From Christensenellaceae bacterium (GTDB lineage Bacteria > Bacillota > Clostridia > Christensenellales > UBA1242), in NCBI GenBank assembly GCA_031260975.1, contig JAISKJ010000003.1:165758-229757 (forward strand): a stretch of 64,000 bases of DNA, read 5' to 3'. Made by a program: the position numbers and the translations under genes. This document shows positions 48,801 to 53,680 of this stretch, piece by piece. How positions within the stretch are numbered: the first letter of the stretch is position 1; each line of letters starts with the position of its first letter. The notes beneath the pieces are model-generated. The model ran no database searches and had not been told where the DNA came from. It was given only the letters and a program-made list of their open reading frames with translations.

Positions 48801-51800
48801 AATGCAGCCGGAAACAACGGCGGTAGCGGCACAAACCAAAGCTTTCAGGCTTATTCTGACGTAATGTATTATTCGCTTACGCCGTATGCAAGTTATGCCG
48901 CGGCAATAGCTGACAAAGCTAATTGGATTGACAAAACCAGCCTGTATACGGGCGCGTCAAAACCCATTTTGACGCTGTTCCCCGACTTTTGGACAACCAA
49001 AGGCGGCACGGTTACGCTATATCCTATATGGAGAGACTATCTTCAACCAATTGCCACAGCTGCTGACTTTGACGTATATCTTGTTCAGCATCTTGATAAC
49101 TTGGGGGATGAGTATGCTCTGAACACCACCAATGGCGGCAAGTTTATCTATTATCAAACGGCAAACATGACGCTTTTCAGTAAAATGACCATAAATTTCT
49201 ATGGCAAATATTACGGTCAGGGGTACACTTTGGGCACAAACCAGACATGGATATTTGACTATGTTTCAAGTACGACTTCTATTATTAATGGATGCGTGTT
49301 TAGTTATACGGTAACAGATGGATGGTCACCAATCAGAAATCCAAATTATACTACGATAACATATAATACATCCGGTGTGGTGTTTAACGGTAGCGGGACT
49401 GTAGGTAATAATTCATATCTTGGAGGATTGTTTGGCAAGACAGTTTCGGGGATGAGCACCCTCAGTTATAATATATTTAACGGCACCATAAATTTGCCGT
49501 CGGGTTATAGTTTGACAAGCGTAGGAGGAATAATTGGATATAGCTCTCATCAAGTATATATGATGGATAACATATTCAGCGGCACAATAAACCTCAGCGG
49601 CAGTGCTTCTGCGACATATATCGGCGGAATATTGGGTTTTGGGGATGTTCAGCAGATTGATACAACCTACACGGGAAATAAATCCACCGGCAGCATTTTG
49701 TGGGGCACAGCGCTCAGCAAAGGTACAACTCTTGTAACAAACACTTATGTTGGCGGTGTTTTGGGATATCAAAGTGCGACACTGTTAACAGACTTTAACA
49801 ATGACTTTAGCGGGACAATTGAGATATATAATTCATCTTCCACGGGAAACTTGTATGTCGGAGGTTCGTTAGGTTATGCGTATGGTAGTACCGTTGTAAT
49901 TAAAGGTAATATAACTCCCAACATGATTGTTGACGCTGAAACGGGAGATAATTTGTATGTAGGGGGCGTCGCAGCATATCTAACAACAAATGCAAAAATA
50001 TCAGCAGGCACTTTGGGCGGCAGTATATACGTAAAGAGACCGTCAAAAACTAGTTATGTTGGAGGCGTTATAGGTTATATTACTAACACTATAACGGTTT
50101 CTGCGGGAATTGAAAACAACACAGCCATTACATTTGAAAGTGATGTTTTGATTTCAGGCAGTGCCGGCAGTTATGCTATAGGAGGCGTTGTGGGGCACTT
50201 GCTTTCCAATATCAATGCCATAAACAATGCAGATATTTATTCTACAGGAAACACATCAATTTCAGGAAGTGCAATGGGTATTGGCGGAATAGCCGGAACG
50301 GCAGGGAATGTTGTTGTTCAAGGCGTGAACAAGGGGGATATTTATTCTGACTTATCTGAAGGTATTCTTGGCGGAATTGTCGGGAAAGCAACTGCCGCTG
50401 CCATAACAATTCAAGACTCATATAACGCAGGCGATATAACCGGTTTAAACGTTGTTAGTGGAATTTTGGCAAATCTTTATAATTCTTCGTTTACTATTAG
50501 CAGGGTTGAAAACAGAGGCAATTTAACAAGTTCAGGATATATTGGCGGAATAGCCGGTGTAAGGTATGGCGGTAACGGCAATCCAACCTCTGTCATTGAA
50601 TATGCACAAAACAGCGGAACTATTTACGGAAGTGGCGCCTACACGGTAGGCGGAATTATGGCAGGAACAGGCGGCGGTAGTGCACAATATGCTGAAATCT
50701 TAACCATAAGAGAAGCGGTAAATTTGGGTGAGATAATTGGAGTCTCGGGCCAACGTAAGGGCGGTATTTTGGGTCAAGCATATTATGGAACACTTAATTT
50801 GAGCAATGTTATAAACTGCTTTAATATGCCTGTAGGAACGGGAAACATCGTAGGCCACGTAATAGCAAGCACTAACACTATTAATACAAACAATGTGTAT
50901 CACCTGAGCGGAGGAGCCGACAGTATAGCCGGCAGTTATTTTGCAGGTAACATTGCGGGGGCGCCGATAAGCGCCGGGCAGATGCAGATTGACCGCACAC
51001 TTGGCAGTATATATCAGTATTTTGGCACTGACGCCGGGATTGACGGCATCTATGGCACGGGCGACGACATTTTGACTGAAGACTATGGCCCTGACGGGAT
51101 TTATGGCACTGAGGACGACGTTTGCGTGTGGGACTTTAATGTAGGCGAAAACCCCAGACTGTGGTTTGACTTCACACCACAAATGGAATACGATATCAGA
51201 TATGACCCCGTGATGGGCTATCACACTGCAAGCTTTGGTAAATATCCCAAGACTTTTGTGGGCACGGATACGACTAAGCCTGTCTACAATGCCTTGCTTG
51301 AAAGCTGTATCACAGGCGGCAGCATAAATGCAAACGGTGTCATAGCAGGTTTGACCGAAACCGGCAAAACATATAGTGCAAATAGTGTAACAGCTGCTAG
51401 TGGTTATACTGAAAAACTTAATAAAGAGTATAAATTGAATGGCAAGAGGTATGTGCGTGTAGCGTCTATTCCAAATTATACGGCCTATGTTTTTAGTGAC
51501 GGAACTGTAATTGGTGCAACGGGTACAATACACTGGTTTAAAGTGGAGCCAATCAAATGGATAATTATGAATTGGGATAGACTTCCTGTAACAATTAATC
51601 CGTCAGGCGATAGCACAGCAACCACAATAGAATTTTATGCTGAAGACTTAATTATAGCAAATATACCGTTTTATCCCAATAATGCAGATACTAATGGTAC
51701 AATGTGGCAGAATTCGACAATCCGCGGCTGGCTTAATGGCACTAATGTAAATAATCTGCCTACAAACGGCGCGCCAAACGGGGGAGATTTCACAGGTAAA

Positions 51801-53447
51801 GGCTTTATTAATGAAGCATTCGGTTCGTCATCAAAGCTTGCTATCGCAGACACGACTTTGGCAAATACTGACAACATAGGCACGGGCTATGACAGCCCCA
51901 CAGGTGCGGGCAGCGCATATGATACAACAGATAAAATATATTTGCCAAGTCGTTATGAAATGTTTAACAATTATTCTACGTGGAGGTGGTTGTTTGGTAG
52001 CAGCGCATCTCGTCAAAAAGAACCAACAGACTATGCTAAATCTAACAAAGCATCAGTTAATTCCATCGGGGGTAATGTTAGTGGCACATACTGGATGAGA
52101 TCAGCAAAGAGTTCTTCGTCTGTACATTTCGTAAACTATACAGGTAATATCCCTGCTTTTGACCATACACCTTCAACTCTTTCTGATAGTATCCGCCCCG
52201 CAATGAACGTTAAGTTTAGGTGGGGAGCGGGGGCAAATGGCATACATCTCAGCCCCAACGGATATCACACAATTGAGTATGGGGAATATCCGCAGTCGTA
52301 TGCAGGCAGTGCAATTAATAATGTACTGGTTGGGTATGTTCAGCAGGGACCAGCTTATGGTGGAGGCGGTAACAAAAATGTAGAAGATGCTACTGTTACC
52401 CCGACAGGAACTGCTGCAGGGCTTGTCAAAACCGGTAAGTATTTCACTGACCCTTATAACGATGAGAAGCTTTATGTATATACCTTTAATGAACAGGAGT
52501 ATGTGCTCAAATGGAATTGCGGACAATGGTTAATTGTGTTTGACAACGGTGAAGTACCAAATGCGCTGCCAAACACATGGAGTGAGCAAATAGTTTGGAT
52601 TAAAGTTGAACCGCTTAAGTGGATTATCACTAATTGGAATGAATTGCCGACTAATATCAACCCCGAGGGCGCAGGAACAGCAGACAAGATGCAGCTTGTG
52701 GCCGAAAGAGGAATTTTTGGTGGAATTATGTTCCAACAGGATGATACATATCCTGCGAGCTGGGGAGACATGTGGCAGAACAGTATTGTAAGAGGATATC
52801 TAAACGGATTTGATATGAGCAATGTCAACGGAAATTCTTCAACATTTTTGCAAATGCCAATGCCTGACTTCAGCGGAGCGGGACTTTATGATGAGGCGTT
52901 TAGCAGCCTTGAAAGAGAGCGCATAAATTATAGTCAGATATCAAACACCTATTACGGCGTTGTAACGGCGGGCTATGAGACATATGATTATCTTTACCTT
53001 CCGAGTGCAGATGAGTTTACTTCGTGGGTGCCATGGGTGTGGGCTCAGAATACTTATCCGACAGACTTTGCGCTGTTGCAAGGAGCACAACAGGAACGAT
53101 TAGAAATGACAGGGTTTCTTTTAGTGGCTGTTTATGAAAACTATAATCAACCCCTGACTCAGCTGGAACAACAACAATTAGAGGCCAAGTTGGCACAAAT
53201 AAATGCAATGTCCTTTTCAGGCATTGGGGTGACAGTTTTCAGAAACAATACAGGATTAGGAGAAATAACGGTAAGCGGGCTTGGTTTTGGGTTATTTAAT
53301 ATTGGTGACTTGGAAACATTTTTTACCGGTATGACCTTTGGGCAGTTTCTTGATTTGTTTGATATTTTTTATATGATGGGGTATGGATCGGCGCAGGTTT
53401 TTGATACATACTATTGTTATCGCCCAGCAATGCAAATAAATCTTTGA
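33879..53447 (+). CDS. Giant membrane-anchored repeat protein (InlB B-repeats, DUF6273, RCC1, GLUG-like)
   Basis: About 6,522 residues in one frame of 19.6 kb; ATG 33879 has AAGAGGTG upstream. Residues 5-32 are a basic start plus one membrane segment without a clear cleavage site, so the rest is outside the cell. Order: B-repeats (GYxFxGWxxxxDGxGxxY...LYAxW, about 70-90 residues each) to about 2,730; DUF6273-like module 1 (2,740-3,075); B-repeats; module 2 (3,235-3,560); B-repeats; seven RCC1 repeats (4,088-4,462); B-repeats to 5,050; GLUG-like region (5,060-5,695); DGIYGTGDD-type acidic repeats (about 5,720-5,750); modules 3 and 4 to the end. No sorting signal is present. Such proteins are presumed adhesins or matrix scaffolds. 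A cousin begins at 63,751. Confidence 0.9.
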   Translation: MADEKIKVRRTFIAVVLIILLFLGAVLTAVLLTVSRPQNITVKLLIGGSEITKEIKQGDYIERPNPQEIEVQQGFSFDNWYQDEAYTVPYDFSNPINKNTNIYGRLIRNKYQAEFKYNYTGSGILPSDSFKSLTGDFGVDFQIPTDTPLRTNYQFIGYTRTELPEQGSYFYSLGEWVNMPLSGITFYAQYRGEAKSVTINYQDARKNGQIINETEFTAYFSEDFVVPDTTGIHHKDYTKVFLGYTIAGGDGTVYAGGSIIDKEIINGLPLAITLNEEWGNPSGEVTLNWNLSSLGGPYVSLQFVEGYVFTLPTAESDGVNYPHYDFAGWIRDDDFNTVYTSTYVMPGTAVQLNALWERKQYTVTYNGNGSTSGITQYETRAYDTLVTVKPSIFSKTNYTFTGWNTEPDGLGTSYAEGSTFNISSSFTLYAQWEGNLKTVKFKDLYLLESGYMADIRFDTVQVNFGNYFILPSNLNLSNDLLRTLSNSDYNKWFDGVYIEGYPSVIYGASRQHDEPGKTYSSATQIEITGDLSLYLNFAVSGNRLRFVANADDPTWAPADYTYVTGYLTYAPISIPYRNGYNFHGWSTASDGTGTVYAPGASLTMPEGLNSFYAKWQGQERTLIYNGGLGGTLVGDSTKGFITHYDATYWLTGESESVYEGDTITIVNISFEKDGWHQIGWNTKADGTGRDYALFDTLNPNNPDSKIDITEYGDITLWAVYAENALTFSFEGGLGNVTGSVANVSAAYQQFSYLPNNGFSRQNYVFAGWSENINAVVGSSEVFAEGFGYFATSDKAFYAIWTGSLMTVYYNANKEGTTGVIGPSIGYYNGSLVIENGSGFTNPNFDFVGWNTQTDGLGDSYVAGTLNNIQFTSDFTLYAVWAPKAKTVTYIANDGTSTEITITNHGGGGSTIRYGDQYEVEGMSFVNSGYIFAGWNDRSTGLGNSCAIGSTLLITGNMTLYAMWTPAIRTITIDLSDVASLSGLLINGDPITLEQQSSQEFVDYVANNGSIVLPNLTHTGGPIFSLTSQLYAGFEVVAGDIVGNIYINGGTIAGVTGDIELILSWTNTGVTRVDFDSNGGTPGYSSIPQGSLTPSGPDFLVDLPVLEPTREGFSFLGWSSDGGTTLYNAGETGILVIGGSITAYVAQWQAETRNIIFNLGAGTTGSVSNIMGSYYSDIITLPNGAGLTRIGYTFVGWGFSDFVSGGIVDLDAFGVDNAKVYGLALQALLGVGSPNHAINIWGNGSFTTINSIFDAGTDFLVLDNGLSSSDTYIYAVWLPDTVTIRIEGNGGATSGGLGYVEYQVVFDGSLSINNVFNVPSQYYTFWGIADNADGALGANLNGTSVSPKTAGLTITGGVIKLYARWTPKTLTVHYSDILDTNVDLETTAAYGSNYTLLDIAGVEALDLSYLGIYDARLVLYDFAGWKMAVQPFAVYQDGYIINGLGPDTAGSFEVWFYATWTGKAITITYSDNDASPSTRTVSGNYGENYTFEGQGAFTVPSSLGNGTFRGWSLVSSYQEGIDLLFEAGSEARLDETLSPTIMSGVTFYAVWAAEQIIITYNMNGASSPNIQIIVDYDGDHSIIAFIPIRTGYVFKGWTNNSSYKDAVFALIPSQYWFIDDGNTSTYELTNLTTNVTLYAVWAANDMSIVVYGSGGTFAHNNSDTLLMMCNYGSSLKFSDLIGNGCTMALTRTNYTLVGLIDGSGTSYDINTAFIVTSSMSFTAVWSANEIHITYHGEGGKTGQPLGEIWVGTLFAGQSVTLLDFGFTREGFELIGWSYTSGGPVDKALNSTFTPGGDMDLYAVWQGEEKTITYYSNNGSGQFYEANGTAGATYIVKDIDDAYLGWTRTGHTFVGWVTAQYANATDWASIPSTNKFEAYDTFTITDGILLYAYWTPNLYNITFAIGQYDADGYEILGNTSGTMNNGGAGYSQYYGYGFIIPANGFSGDFVEFDYYSLNSNGSGVKYYSGQTLTISGSTTVYAIMKYKTITIIFNGNGSDGGTAPISMVVPINGAGASYVFPANTFTKTNYTFNGWWYQTSKGSAGISAGGGVSHAMWLDSGVYRLTATALELSWNFPSVSAVLIAGGYSWYALWELNTTTITLNPNNGVMPAETPEVLTVTQNQNYNLPDNSDLTTPFTPSQTYFRFAFWSTSASDDPTGSAGLGVSRYFTGDPIAVGTSAIQLYAIWIQDTFTITFKSNGGGAADIVWTFNKRADAYTDIDTNSMSYGFYYPNAYRYGFTFYGWHTQQNWDIDMDFDGTLSSLSGFVGNSVSRYLIMLETVLTGQYVQGAGHASGDNIYIPGDSSDITYYAIWITQARVATIELYKVSWGGPWSVHSTIVVPVGLTEFTFLDVVAFYGYYEVWNHGSDIEIYDDILSNATVSSMTKTLMDFKQLTGINLSSLAGDVASAPTAKDKLMVYDSYLNLGLLSTDTPQEMFYKINAVYIEEWFDLYYVLLGGYTDGGPEAWFEGETVDYTFGGTFNTLTTPQFNPILTAETRKYHTTMRQTNFTIVYNSNKPVAATWAVVGSMPNSNHKYADPLVDTISANAYSLPGYIFKGWTRVQYKDTLWGSIANNANSRLEDEASVADITHYGPQYVSGHGASSGQFINGATFTLYAVWEQTDYTVTLDPNTGAVGAYSGWTLGSGILTKDLRYYTIYNAAGFAPYNNNGVTKTGYNFLGWYTQALGGTQIFDTTGKLNPNINILGDQYSDASYRWLKASNITLYAQWAAGNFTLNLDYGDGNLNNAGSYHTYEFGEYPKTYVGDSLNAQLETSYNGGTLQNGMTLTGKTYSANSITGSTDIYIEKLNKEYRFNGQRYVRVSSIKYSSGDQYAFSDGTAMGVTGTYYWFKVEPIKWIIANYDDLPTSINPLGSGTATTIILVAEDTIMSGIPFYPNNADTDITMWQNSIIRGWLNGIDTSSVNPVGAPAAQDFTSQGSFMNDAFSSTEQSRIQLTTSLVNNGQNAAGGPDTNDYIYLLNYADVTSVSSQYYSIFNSNASRRNASTDFAKSHNAYVYGTLGADYGYGYYWLRSAYSSTGVSFVGSTGSAFMNYFNPYGLYYGIRPALNISIVGIGDITGNSTTSKTVTYDSAVGTLPTPSRAGYSFEGWYKESDFITEVTDLTVYNNNNFNTDGNLNSTIYARWNNSQYTLTLNADGGSGVSPTVNYNITDAQVSVGTPTKEGYTFDGWEVTAVTVAGNLSVGSPWSFVSGTTHGSYTLTAQWTANSGTLSFDYNDNSYYTIEYGEYPKTYVGDVLNAQLETAYNDGITLLNGMTLTGKTWSANSVTSGAYTEKLNKEYQLGGQRYVRVSSIRQNSGNQYAFSDGTTMNVTGTIYWFKVEPIKWIILNWAELPASINPNGSGIATTVELIVENTIMSGISFYPNSSDANRSMWQNLTIRGWLNGTNVNNLPTNGAPSGGNFTGKGFINDAFSPAEKLAIEDTTLANSDDIGTGYDSPTGAGSAYDTIDKIYCLSAYEITEQYSELFYNKMARINTSTDYAKAHYNSVGAEGGSYYFMRTASNNGTMTVFYVREDGSIGHGHNTYVGIRPAMQIALSAAGTVSNSSKITGGSTTSKSVIYDDPAGTLPNPSLTGYNFDGWYKTSALTNPAVTSSTTYNSTNFDLDANLDSTVYAKWTAIQYTLYRDLNGGSGIPSNGVQYYINSTSIPLGNPTRTGYTFNGWKITAKSGDGNLSVGQNWSFVYGVTYGSYTLQAQWTANTYIIILNPDGGTITAGGDWYYIGSQWQKAMTYDNAYVGSYHVPYDDLLGNGLSFIENSGYTFTGWWYEDLVNGDLLIFGPTGILQNDKAGFTANDNLKKWLHAGTVTLKAGWIANGYTLGYSYNGATGGDGASNQPVTYGQAVGTLPSPTREGYSFGGWFKEAGLVNQITSSTIYNSTNFNLDGSLNSTIYAKWTHIQYTLTIALNGGNGGPGASVNYYIDDLSVPLTEPTRDGYTFTGWKVTTVAVGVAGNLSFGSPWSFVSGTTHGSYTLTAQWTVNTLSISYASGGGSGSDPVSPTSQTYNGNVTMPANPYTRTGYTFTGWAVSGTGSIAGTYAVGVVKTVDELSSAILTGDAGITLTAVWAANSYILYFDDGTQWVSVVGGYDNTHAIDTAGNLWAWGTNNYGQLGDGTTTDRLSPVKITNSDGTQWVSVHGSRQRHTLAIDTAGNLWAWGLNSQGQLGDGTTTDRHSPVKITNSDNTQWVFGDGGARNSFAIDTAGNLWSWGYNNYGQLGDGTITDRLSPVKITNSDGTQWVSIAGGFNNAFAIDTADNLWAWGRNNCGQLGDGTTTDRHSPVKITNSDNTQWVLVSTAGNANGDHTLAIDTAGNLWSWGYNNYGQLGDGTTTDRLSPVKITNSDNTQWVSIGASSYHSLSIDTAGNLWAWGANYYGRLGDGTTTDRHSPVKITNSDNTQWVSIDRGQSYSLAIDTAGNLWAWGLNTSGQLGDGTTVDGSTDPAKRMPNKVMHNKTVTYDSAVGTLITPTRTGYIFGGWYKEIGLSTQVTDLTVYNNTNLTLDANGNSIVYAKWTPVQYALTINLDGGSGGPSSPTTYYIDDLSVSLAAPTKTGYTFTGWKVTAVTVAGNLFVNDPWNFISGKTHGSYTLTAQWTVQQYNITYLDVGGSAFSGTHVGVTPVTHTYGTPTTLGSASKTYFSFDGWFTASNGGGSAISSLGATDFTSDITLYAKWTQISTEVTFNTQISTMTISSDPNWTVGSFAWIATKTINMGTDLSAIQQVPYMVLDSFGWGTPTSASKVGIDNSSGGWMLTGWSTIPGGVQIFNGDGSIIPNVAGYTDASGRWIYAGATLTLSANPGQAVNWRVYLDADGGTLDSSFMSSNSWIIDNTSAAPYNGKYYRTFTMSSNAPVMPTNTEIANSGYTFGGWNVSVKPTVGNLNVDAPWTYTKGTTYGNYLLQAQWSEMLGSVNFAPQTYQESDGTTMQMPSTINFTYNASGNNVTIPNNVTAGSGYRRMQTQTILTNAAGNNGGSGTNQSFQAYSDVMYYSLTPYASYAAAIADKANWIDKTSLYTGASKPILTLFPDFWTTKGGTVTLYPIWRDYLQPIATAADFDVYLVQHLDNLGDEYALNTTNGGKFIYYQTANMTLFSKMTINFYGKYYGQGYTLGTNQTWIFDYVSSTTSIINGCVFSYTVTDGWSPIRNPNYTTITYNTSGVVFNGSGTVGNNSYLGGLFGKTVSGMSTLSYNIFNGTINLPSGYSLTSVGGIIGYSSHQVYMMDNIFSGTINLSGSASATYIGGILGFGDVQQIDTTYTGNKSTGSILWGTALSKGTTLVTNTYVGGVLGYQSATLLTDFNNDFSGTIEIYNSSSTGNLYVGGSLGYAYGSTVVIKGNITPNMIVDAETGDNLYVGGVAAYLTTNAKISAGTLGGSIYVKRPSKTSYVGGVIGYITNTITVSAGIENNTAITFESDVLISGSAGSYAIGGVVGHLLSNINAINNADIYSTGNTSISGSAMGIGGIAGTAGNVVVQGVNKGDIYSDLSEGILGGIVGKATAAAITIQDSYNAGDITGLNVVSGILANLYNSSFTISRVENRGNLTSSGYIGGIAGVRYGGNGNPTSVIEYAQNSGTIYGSGAYTVGGIMAGTGGGSAQYAEILTIREAVNLGEIIGVSGQRKGGILGQAYYGTLNLSNVINCFNMPVGTGNIVGHVIASTNTINTNNVYHLSGGADSIAGSYFAGNIAGAPISAGQMQIDRTLGSIYQYFGTDAGIDGIYGTGDDILTEDYGPDGIYGTEDDVCVWDFNVGENPRLWFDFTPQMEYDIRYDPVMGYHTASFGKYPKTFVGTDTTKPVYNALLESCITGGSINANGVIAGLTETGKTYSANSVTAASGYTEKLNKEYKLNGKRYVRVASIPNYTAYVFSDGTVIGATGTIHWFKVEPIKWIIMNWDRLPVTINPSGDSTATTIEFYAEDLIIANIPFYPNNADTNGTMWQNSTIRGWLNGTNVNNLPTNGAPNGGDFTGKGFINEAFGSSSKLAIADTTLANTDNIGTGYDSPTGAGSAYDTTDKIYLPSRYEMFNNYSTWRWLFGSSASRQKEPTDYAKSNKASVNSIGGNVSGTYWMRSAKSSSSVHFVNYTGNIPAFDHTPSTLSDSIRPAMNVKFRWGAGANGIHLSPNGYHTIEYGEYPQSYAGSAINNVLVGYVQQGPAYGGGGNKNVEDATVTPTGTAAGLVKTGKYFTDPYNDEKLYVYTFNEQEYVLKWNCGQWLIVFDNGEVPNALPNTWSEQIVWIKVEPLKWIITNWNELPTNINPEGAGTADKMQLVAERGIFGGIMFQQDDTYPASWGDMWQNSIVRGYLNGFDMSNVNGNSSTFLQMPMPDFSGAGLYDEAFSSLERERINYSQISNTYYGVVTAGYETYDYLYLPSADEFTSWVPWVWAQNTYPTDFALLQGAQQERLEMTGFLLVAVYENYNQPLTQLEQQQLEAKLAQINAMSFSGIGVTVFRNNTGLGEITVSGLGFGLFNIGDLETFFTGMTFGQFLDLFDIFYMMGYGSAQVFDTYYCYRPAMQINL
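42100..43095 (+). repeat. DUF6273-like module 1 of the giant protein
   Basis: Opens EFGEYPKTYVGD and has YVRVSSI, WFKVEPIKWII, MWQNSIIRGWLNG, AFSSTEQ, YYWLRSA and closes GIRPALNI. Probably a compact C-type-lectin-like or related fold (inference). Confidence 0.7.
43590..44550 (+). repeat. DUF6273-like module 2 of the giant protein
   Basis: Same landmarks as module 1 (EYGEYPKTYVGD ... WFKVEPIKWII ... GIRPAMQI). The part 44046-44283 is in register with and very similar to 51702-51939 in module 3. Confidence 0.7.
46140..47265 (+). repeat. Seven RCC1-type repeats, nearly identical in DNA
   Basis: Units of about 153-169 bp (51-56 residues) with AIDTAGNLWAWG, NNYGQLGDGTTTDR and SPVKITNS. Seven blades would form a closed propeller. 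High DNA identity implies recent expansion or gene conversion. Confidence 0.85.
49060..50960 (+). repeat. GLUG-like repeat region of the giant protein
   Basis: Recurrent GG(I/V)(I/L/V)GY or GGIAG words every 20-30 residues with Ser/Thr/Asn-rich strands between, as in beta-helical adhesins with GLUG motifs. Confidence 0.6.
51215..52215 (+). repeat. DUF6273-like module 3 of the giant protein
   Basis: Landmarks ASFGKYPKTFVG, WFKVEPIKWII, MWQNSTIRGWLNG, TYWMRSA and SIRPAMNV; DNA-level duplicate of part of module 2. Confidence 0.7.
52250..53447 (+). repeat. DUF6273-like module 4, with an insertion, ending the giant protein
   Basis: EYGEYPQSYAG ... WIKVEPLKWII ... MWQNSIVRGYLNG, then an extra segment of about 85 residues rich in Gln, Leu and Phe replaces the WLRSA part before YRPAMQINL at the C-terminus. 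Confidence 0.65.
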
Positions 53448-53453
53448 TTAACT

Positions 53454-53482
53454 AAAAAAACCGCAAACAAATGCGGTTTTTT
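53454..53482 (+). terminator. Terminator after the giant gene
   Basis: A7 CCGCA, 6-nt loop, TGCGG T6. Confidence 0.88.
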
Positions 53483-53491
53483 AGTTTATTA

Positions 53492-53640
53492 TTTTAACTA
53501 AGTGTAGAATGTAAATGTGCTATAATAATCATATTTACTTATATTAGGCATTGTTATAATTTAACTAAGTGTAGAATGTAAGTCTATATTATGTTTTGCT
53601 TGATTTGTAAGCAGGTTCTGTTGTAATTTAACCAAGGGAT
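53492..53640. repeat. Three short repeats at exact 67-bp spacing
   Basis: TTTAACTAAGTGTAGAATGT starts at 53493 and 53560; a degenerate TTTAACCAAGG starts at 53627. The two good copies share 22 bases; the intervening sequences are unrelated. The part AATTTAACTAAGTGTAGA resembles the 3' end of Cas12a-type CRISPR repeats but lacks the stem complement. No cas gene is in the window. Confidence 0.5.
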
Positions 53641-53670
53641 TGCTTCGTCACTTAGCTTCTCGCAATGACG
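53638..53670. repeat. Dispersed palindromic repeat, copy 1
   Basis: GATTGCTTCGTC ... CTCGCAATGACG, an inverted repeat of the ATTGC/GCAAT kind also present at 56823. Confidence 0.6.
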
Positions 53671-53680
53671 GAAATATAAT

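Noticed and set aside
50700..51533. Long open frame on the minus strand inside the giant gene
   Set aside because: Low-complexity, Cys/Ile/Tyr-rich translation with no ribosome-binding site; it mirrors the codon pattern of the repeat-rich gene on the plus strand.
53492..53640. Firm annotation as a CRISPR array
   Set aside because: Only two good copies and one decayed copy, a broken stem, and no cas genes; kept as an unexplained repeat.
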